From NCBI GenBank assembly GCA_947561395.2, contig OX387184.1:1550001-1614000 (forward strand): a stretch of DNA of 64,000 nt. Direction: 5' to 3'. The position numbers were made by a program, and so were the translations under genes. Below the pieces are notes generated by a model. That model had not been told where the DNA came from. It saw nothing but the letters and a program-made list of their open reading frames with translations, and made no database searches. Origin of the DNA: Buxus sempervirens (Eukaryota; Streptophyta; Magnoliopsida; Buxales; Buxaceae). Each line of letters starts with the position of its first letter. Position 1 is the first letter of the stretch. Below are positions 55,101 through 64,000 of this stretch, piece by piece.

Positions 55101-56113
55101 GTTCAATGACAACATATCGGTCGGCACTCCGGATCTATCAATACCTGCTTGTACATTAAAGCTCTCGAATACAATACTCTGCAAATGCACAGAAGCAGGG
55201 TTCAAAGGATGCCCATGACATCACATTAAAACTATAAGCACAAGGTCAAAAGTACTCTCCGGTCTGTCTTGCCAAAATTACTTGTAAACGAAATCTGTAG
55301 GATAAAAAAACTCCGAGTTCTCCCCTGTTAGTGCTTTGTATAGGTTTCTTTAGAATAAACTTGCCGCTGAGATTACTAGATCTGACGTGATCTTTGCCAG
55401 TGGGCGACTGCGTTACCCATTTCTCCGGTCACCGGTCCGCCGAACGCCAAGACACGAGGGTATCTAGTGACCGAAGAAATTGGTCACCCATCCCCCGTTT
55501 TGCGAATGTGCACGTGTTAAAAAATCAAATAAAAAAAAAATCATGCATCATCAGGCTCCAAATCGTAAGACTTCGGCGATAACTCGCCCCGAGTCATGAT
55601 ACCCGAGTTCACGAATCGAAACGACGGATTCCGAGTCAATAAATACAAGATAACGGAAAGAAACGGGACTTTTGCACCAGGAATCGGACATACCTTCACG
55701 TAGATTTTAGGCTTGTAACGCTTGCTCGCTCCCCACAGAATCAAAGAGAACATCGTAAACAAGACTGCGAACGAGAAAGCGAAGCATAGCACGTAGAACT
55801 TCGCAAGATGGCCGGAACGCTCGCCCTCGTCGTCAGTGTTTTCGTCGTCGTCATGCTGGTTCATCTTCTTCCATGCACCTGCACTTCTAGGGTTTTTGAG
55901 CGAGGCGGAGAACCGTGTGGTAGACGATTCACGGGAGTGGTGAATCGGCGAGCAATGATAGTGGTGAGGCGAGCCGAGAGGGCTTGAACCAAATGACATC
56001 TTTTCGACGTCGTGCTGGGAAGGGCTCTGAACGTAATAGAGTGGGCGCCGAGGCGATCGTGCCGGCGACGACGCGTCAAGACTCGTCACCTCCGAGTCCG
56101 ATTTAGCATGCAT
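52180..56113 (-). CDS. LEA_2-domain (NDR1/HIN1-like) membrane protein
   Basis: Three exons: 55694-56113, 54993-55178, 52180-52473; GT..AG borders; 299 aa. The N-terminus MHAKSDSEVTSLDASSPARS followed by RRPLYYVQSPSQHDVEKMSF defines a plant subgroup (At1g45688/At2g41990-like). An acidic stretch (DDDENTDDEGE, residues 88-98) precedes one transmembrane helix (FYVLCFAFSFAVLFTMFSLI, about 106-128). The LEA_2 beta-sandwich follows (SLNSTVKIRYRNPATFFGVH to VVVVPFSLAFQVRSRAYVLG). Related proteins sit at the plasma membrane/ER and are linked to defence and stress; the exact role is unknown. The ATG at 56113 fits the family start; an in-frame upstream ATG (56158) is less likely. The 2.5-kb intron 2 holds several foldback MITEs. 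Confidence 0.92.
53560..53705. repeat. Foldback element in LEA_2 intron 2
   Basis: GGCCCATGAAAATTAAAAAA (about 53598) is mirrored by TTTTTTAATCTTCATGGACT (about 53655). Outer text CTTGTGATT and AATCACAAAC continues the inversion. MITE-like. Confidence 0.65.
54461..54621. mobile_element. Mutator-like MITE in LEA_2 intron 2
   Basis: Termini GAGTAATGATCGTCTGCAGC and, reverse-complemented, CATTGCACATCGTTTGCAGC. The left end resembles the TIR of the 133-bp MITEs (GAGTGGGCATCGTCTACAGC). The inversion extends to ACAACAAGAGACATGATG. Flanking 9-mers TTAATATTG and CCAATGTTG agree at 6 of 9 positions, consistent with an old target duplication. Confidence 0.6.
54649..54810. mobile_element. Second related foldback MITE in LEA_2 intron 2
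   Basis: The left end GAGTAATGATCGTTTACAGC and the right end (reverse) CACATCGTCTACATCC match the neighbouring element at 54461-54621. The inner ACAACATATACAGCAAGACA is mirrored by TGTCTCTTGTTGTATATGCA. No clear TSD. Confidence 0.5.
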
Positions 56114-56159
56114 TGCTGCAGATACTGAGGGAGAGGGTGAACACAGGTTAGGGCACAAC

Positions 56160-56796
56160 GGGAGGATGAGGATATGCTGCTGTTCGCAGCAGTATTGGCT
56201 TCAAACCTTGTACCGAAAACGGGGTTTTCGGGGTCTTGTACTAGAAACCGAGGCGGACTTGAAACAGAGATATCGTTCAGCTTTGGGCAAAGCCGCAAAG
56301 GAATGCAATGAAGTTTCCTGTCCAGGATGTCCAGCTAAGATGCGCCGTGCGCGTAATGTTACGCATTTCTTTCTTTTTCCAGGTTTCCATTTTTAATGAG
56401 ATGGCAGAGAGTCCAGTTGTCCGCTAAACCTCATTTTGGGAATATAAAATGAGGCTCGTGAGCAGAAACGAAGGGACATTGATAGTGTTTCCTTTTATTT
56501 AATGGTTTGTTTTTTTTCCATTTTCATAATGTTAAAGTTGGAGAAACTACTGTCCATTCAAACAGGTGAATGATGAGACCGAAACCGTCCGATCCGATTA
56601 ATGTTGGATGCTTTGCTCGTGACTTGGGCCCCCAAAATTTCTGCTGGGACCCATCCTGATACCACAACTGTGTTTGACAACACAGCCGTGGAACGCAGCT
56701 TTTCTGACTCCTTTTGGACCGCACACCAATGTCTGATGGTGCGCATGCAACCCGACGGCAAAGCCAACAAAACATTTGACTGGTAACACCCCCACC
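56160..56796. other. LEA_2 upstream region and flank; no gene
   Basis: No supported coding sequence. It forms the promoter side of the minus-strand LEA_2 gene up to the edge of the hAT-like element. Confidence 0.4.
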
Positions 56797-56797
56797 C

Positions 56798-58324
56798 CAG
56801 GTTGCTAACTGGGCCGGCACGGCCCAGCACGAATTTCGCGTGCTCGGCCGGTCCGGGCATGCGAATGGCCCAGCATGGTACGACCCGAGGCTGTTGCCGG
56901 ACCTCCCCTAACGGGCACGCAGCCCATTAGGGCACGGTCCGATGGGTCGTGGCCCAGCCGGCACGCCTAATGGCTAGTCGTTTTTTTGTGCAAAAAGGGC
57001 AAAAGTGCTTTTTTTTACGCTTTTATCCCCCAACAGCCATATTAGGGGGGTATACTTGCAATTGATTGTAAATGACCATTTCTATCCTTTCAACAGCCAA
57101 ATAACAGTCATGTTTGAAGGTAGAGGTGGTAAAATACCACTTTTGGTTTTATATAAATAGGTCTAACCCTTCCTACTCCAAACGACACCTCTTATCTTCT
57201 CTTCTTCTTTTCTTGAGTCTTGTTTAAAGTTTTGGCTAATTGCCGGCAAAGTGCTTACATAGGGGGTTCCCTAGGCCGACTATTTGCCAAAATTTTAACA
57301 AGACTCTAAGAAAGTTATAAATAGCCTTAACCCTTCCCACTCCAAACCATACCTCTTCTTATCTCTTCTTACTTTCTTAGGGTCCTGTTTAGGGGCTTGG
57401 CTAATGGATGGCAGACTCGGCAGAATACTCACATGGGGGAGTCTCTAGGCCGACCATTGGTAAGTCTCTAAACAGGACTCTAGGACAGTTATGAAAAACA
57501 CTTTTGCAATTCCTCATCTCTTCTAACTTTCTTAGGGTCCTATTTAGGGACTTGGCCAATGGATGGTAGACTCGGCAGAGTGCTCACATGGGGTGTCTTT
57601 AGGCCGACCATTGTCAAGTCTCTAAATATGACTCTAAGAAAGTTATGAAAAACACTTTTGCAATTCCTCATCTCTTCTTACTTTCTTAGGGTCATATTTA
57701 GGGACTTGGCCAATGGATGGCAGACTTGGTAGAGTGCTCACATGGGGGCGTCTCTAGGCCGACCATTGGCAAGTCTCTAAATAGGACTCTAGGAAAGTTA
57801 TGAAAAACACTTTTGCAATTCCTCATCTCTTCTTACTTTCTTAGGGTCCTATTTAGAGACTTGGCCAATGGATGGCAGACTCAGCAGAGTGCTCACATGG
57901 GGGCATCTCAAGGTCGACCATTGGTAAGTCTCTAAATAAGACTCTAGGAAAGTTATGAAAAACACTTTTGCAATTCTTCATCTCCGCACGGTTCAAGAGG
58001 TAATTAAGTAGCTTCTATTTGTAATAATTAATTTATTAAAATTTTTTGAGCAAATTCTATCCCAGTATGTGTAAGACAATTTTGTAAATAATAAACATAT
58101 TTTTATGATTTTTTTACTAATTTTTCTCATTTGTTTGAAAAAAAAATACCCCAAACTTGCAGGCGGCCCGCCGACCCCGCCCTCGCAGTGCCACGGGCTG
58201 GGCCATGCCTGGGTTTTGCTAACGGGCCGATCCGGCAAGGCCCGTTTGTCAGGCAGGCCGTGCCCAACCTGTGGCCCGCCAAGCTCGAGCTAAACGGGCC
58301 GGCCTGGCCCGTTTAGCAACCCTA
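56798..58324. mobile_element. hAT-like non-autonomous element with internal minisatellite (~1.5 kb)
   Basis: The left end reads CCAGGTTGCTAACTGGGCCG and the right end, reverse-complemented, TAGGGTTGCTAAACGGGCCA. GGGCCGGCACGGCCC-type GC-rich subterminal repeats follow on both sides (56805-56960 and 58165-58315). This is the usual form of a plant hAT-derived element. No intact 8-bp duplication and no transposase were found. The centre is a 155-bp tandem repeat. Confidence 0.65.
57180..57990 (+). repeat. Minisatellite, five ~155-bp units
   Basis: The phrase TTCTTAGGGTCCTATTTAGG (and variants) recurs near 57213, 57375, 57531, 57684 and 57840, a period of 153-162 bp. Each unit also contains ATGGATGGCAGACTCGGCAG and AGTTATGAAAAACACTTTTG. 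The last four units are highly similar and the first is diverged. Confidence 0.92.
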
Positions 58325-58798
58325 CCTTACAGTTCCCAATTTTGGGGTAGAACTTGAGCCGTGCCAATGGCCAACAGGTAACTTCGGTGAGTTTGCTTCC
58401 TTCGCAACGGTTGGCCACTAATACGTAAATTAATTCTCAATTGAACGACTGTTAGAACAAATTCTTCCTTTCCCTTAGCCGGCCTTTCGGCTGCTACGAA
58501 CTGCCAGGAAAACGAAGGGTTTTCCGCATGGAATGTCGCATTTAGTGTTTAGTCTTTAGGAGGAAAAAAAATCCAGTGACACCTAGAATATGAGAAAATG
58601 TTGAAGGAAAAATAAGTTTATTTTTTCATCCTTCTCGGGAGGTAGAAACAATCATGAGAATGTTTCTTACCCGCTCGTTATCCAAACACAGCCTTACTGG
58701 AAAAGAAAATAAAAAGCTTAATCAACATGCACACCGAGACACAGTTTCATCACACACCGTAATTCCATCCTTCAACTGGGAAAGAAGAAGCAAAATAC
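58325..58798. other. Intergenic, no gene; probable ADH-like 3' flank
   Basis: No supported feature; the end nearest 58799 is likely the 3' UTR of the minus-strand dehydrogenase gene. Confidence 0.4.
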
Positions 58799-62115
<3,317 letters not shown>

Positions 62116-62535
62116 TCAGTTTTCTCAATAATTTTCTTTCTCCAGTTGAACAAGAAGTAAGACCAACAAGAAAAACTACAGGCTATCACGTCGATGCTTA
62201 CCTCTACATCGGATTGGCTCTCCTTGGGTTTTATTGTGCTCCATGGTATCTCTCTGGACGACCTCTCCCTCTAAATCTTTCACACCCACTCGCTCAGGCT
62301 AGGAATTCAGAGTAAACACTGCTAGTTGTTTCTCTGAGCTTAAAAAGGCCCACAAGTGAAGTGACCTTAAATTGACATTTGGCTTTCGTACCGTGCATTT
62401 CTTAACGCGGTAACTAAAATCCAAGGGACCGGTAGGACCTGACACGTGACATTTCACAATCGATGTGAAATGTTGCAAATGGACTCGTCCTTGGTCCTTG
62501 CATGGTGTTTCTTTTCGGTTTACATCCCGCGGATC

Positions 62536-62720
62536 CTTCTATCTACGGATTGAAATCGTCTATCTACGGATTGAAATCGTCCTGCTGCAGGGATTCTAGT
62601 GACTCGTGCTGCACGTTTTATTTTTTTCAACGTCAAACGTCATTTGGAGTAACATTTTGTTTACACCCTGTACATTTTTTTCAACGTCAAACGTCATAAC
62701 ATTTTGTTTACACCCTATAC
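62536..62720 (+). repeat. Short tandem/direct repeats next to the LTR
   Basis: TCTATCTACGGATTGAAATCG is present twice in tandem (about 62538-62579). TTTTTTTCAACGTCAAACGT plus the following AACATTTTGTTTACACCCT also occurs twice (about 62627-62675 and 62672-62716). The second of these reaches into the start of the LTR, so the first 10 bp of the LTR are duplicated outside it. Confidence 0.75.
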
Positions 62721-63829
62721 GTACCGATAAATAAGAAAATGGCACGTGGTATCCACATGATCTGATTCTATCGGATAGGCCACGTTAGTAGATACGTAGG
62801 CCAAATACTTAACCAGAGCCACGTAATCACATACAACAAATGTCTTCATATTTTTAAGAGATCACGTCGCCATCAGCAGAAAGTGAACCATTTGCGACTA
62901 CGGGCAAAGAAGTTGGTCGTTTATGATTGTGGCCGGCTGGGAAGTGGTTTCTCATGGACAGAAGACGACAAATAAATAACTTCTACGAAGATTGTGCAAG
63001 AGTAGGACGTTGAGCAACCGTCAGGAATTACTATAAAAGGCACAAGTTCAAAGAGCTTGAGAACAACCTCCACCAAAAAACCGTAATTGGTTATCATAAT
63101 GTTAATTTGATCATCCGTGATCTTTATCCCCTCTCCTACATCCAAAACTGTAGTAAGAAGGATAAATTAGGACTTCTCTCACTGCTTCCAGTCGCAGTGA
63201 CACCTTAGACCCCTGTTTACTCCGATTGACGTCAAAACCCTGCCACCGACAAGTAAGTTAAGGCCGCCTCTGACTCGCAATTCTGTACCTCGATCATAGC
63301 TATAGAATCCCGAGCAACCGGTTCCGAGACTAACTTTGATCAAGCCAGGTGACTTTGGTACTTTCGGTTAAATAGCAACCCTAGGTGAACCCCCAAATTG
63401 GCTTTGCTAGTAGCCACCCCTTCCTCTTGTTCTTATACTCTGATTACGGCTGTAAGACCAAAATAGATCGGTCCTACAAGCTTTGTCAGTTTTCTTTTTG
63501 TTTTTATTTTCTTTTGGAAATTATCTGTTGTAACTTACGACCATCGGCCGATTTTATAATAAAGTGCTATGCCATCGACTGCTTTGACTTTCAAACACAT
63601 ATAAGAACCCAAACGAAGACCGAACCCTTAGTCTTCATTTTATCGCTTGACTGGTTTTATTACAGGTGACTTGCAGTACGGCTAAACCGACTCCAGTTTA
63701 GATTCGGAACAGGTGCCCGGGGTCAGGACCTGACCAGAAATCTTTGTGTTAATCGATACTGGCACGCCCGCGCAGAAACACATCATCAACATTGCCACGT
63801 GTCCATACCGGCCCAATTTCGGAGGAACA
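62705..63829 (+). mobile_element. Solo LTR (1125 bp), sister of 16356-17478
   Basis: Runs from TGTTTACACCCTATACG to ATTTCGGAGGAACA (TGTT..AACA). It is colinear and clearly homologous with the LTR at 16356-17478 but in opposite orientation. TATA box CTATAAAAGG at 63031-63040 and AATAAA at 63558-63563. The flanking 5-mers (CATTT, CGTTC) agree at 3 of 5 positions, an old target duplication at best. No polypurine tract before it and no primer-binding site after it, so it is a solo LTR. Confidence 0.82.
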
Positions 63830-64000
63830 CGTTCATATATAAAAATGTGAATAAAACAGGAGTCGTAGGATACCACACGCGACATAATTTTATGGATGCT
63901 GAGAGTCCGCCGCTTTCATCCTTTTATCTACAACCTTATTTATAGTTTTTTATAAGATTGTTTAAAAATTTACAATTATACCGTTGAAGCAATTTTTTAA

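Noticed and set aside
57180..57990. Regular ~155-bp repeats as a possible CRISPR-like array
   Set aside because: Whole units are repeated with no unique spacers, and the DNA is plant nuclear; it is a minisatellite in a transposon.

Overview
The window is nuclear DNA of a flowering plant. It shows intron-split genes with GT..AG borders, plant-only families (SAUR, DUF241, LEA_2, a 4CL-like ligase of the OPCL1 type, an organelle-targeted AlaRS), a plant nuclear tRNA-Ala(UGC), and many plant transposons (hAT, CACTA, Mutator-like MITEs, LINEs, solo LTRs). The lineage cannot be fixed further from sequence alone.

Layout. 1-2.0 kb: no recognisable gene. 2.0-6.1 kb: a composite of a MITE, a ~640-bp direct repeat and a degenerate TIR-bounded insert. 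The insert carries exon 1 of a PRE-type bHLH gene and a conserved ORF that is cut at its sixth codon by a 1.3-kb non-autonomous CACTA element. 7.4-15.9 kb: a segmental tandem duplication carrying two near-identical DUF241 genes. Between them sit a ~0.8-kb foldback element and a 1369-bp hAT element (8-bp TSD) holding a copy of a CPN10 (GroES-type) gene. 16.4-17.5 kb: a solo LTR with 5-bp TSD. 17.7-20.5 kb: a decayed LINE. 21.1 kb: a Mutator-like MITE. 23.2-25.4 kb (-): NDUFB2-type complex I subunit with an RTE-type LINE remnant in intron 1. 26.4-36.8 kb (-): 13-exon organellar alanyl-tRNA synthetase with a 392-bp Mutator-like MITE beside a splice donor. 37.5-39.3 kb: RTE 3' remnant, a TIR element full of GGTACC-like repeats, and a second copy of the 133-bp MITE. 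39.7-42.8 kb (+): OPCL1-like peroxisomal acyl-CoA ligase with two G-boxes upstream. 43.5-43.8 kb (-): SAUR gene with three AuxRE cores upstream. 44.5-46.6 kb: LINE RNase H fragment and a TIR-bounded element carrying a broken GH16 fragment. 47.1 kb: tRNA-Ala(UGC). 48.8-51.4 kb (-): two-exon small membrane protein. 52.2-56.1 kb (-): LEA_2-domain membrane protein. 56.8-58.3 kb: hAT-like TIR element with a 155-bp minisatellite. 58.8-62.1 kb (-): nine-exon zinc alcohol dehydrogenase-like gene. 62.7-63.8 kb: a second copy of the ~1.12-kb LTR in opposite orientation.

The genes are independent housekeeping or hormone-related loci, not an operon. Functional links: the AlaRS and a cognate tRNA-Ala lie within ~11 kb, and the OPCL1-like gene (jasmonate biosynthesis) carries MYC-type G-boxes. 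The most distinctive theme is repeated capture of host gene fragments by cut-and-paste DNA transposons: three separate candidates (CPN10, GH16, PRE-bHLH plus a conserved ORF) in 64 kb. Exon coordinates were derived by hand from splice sites; all multi-exon models given as intact sum to an open frame.
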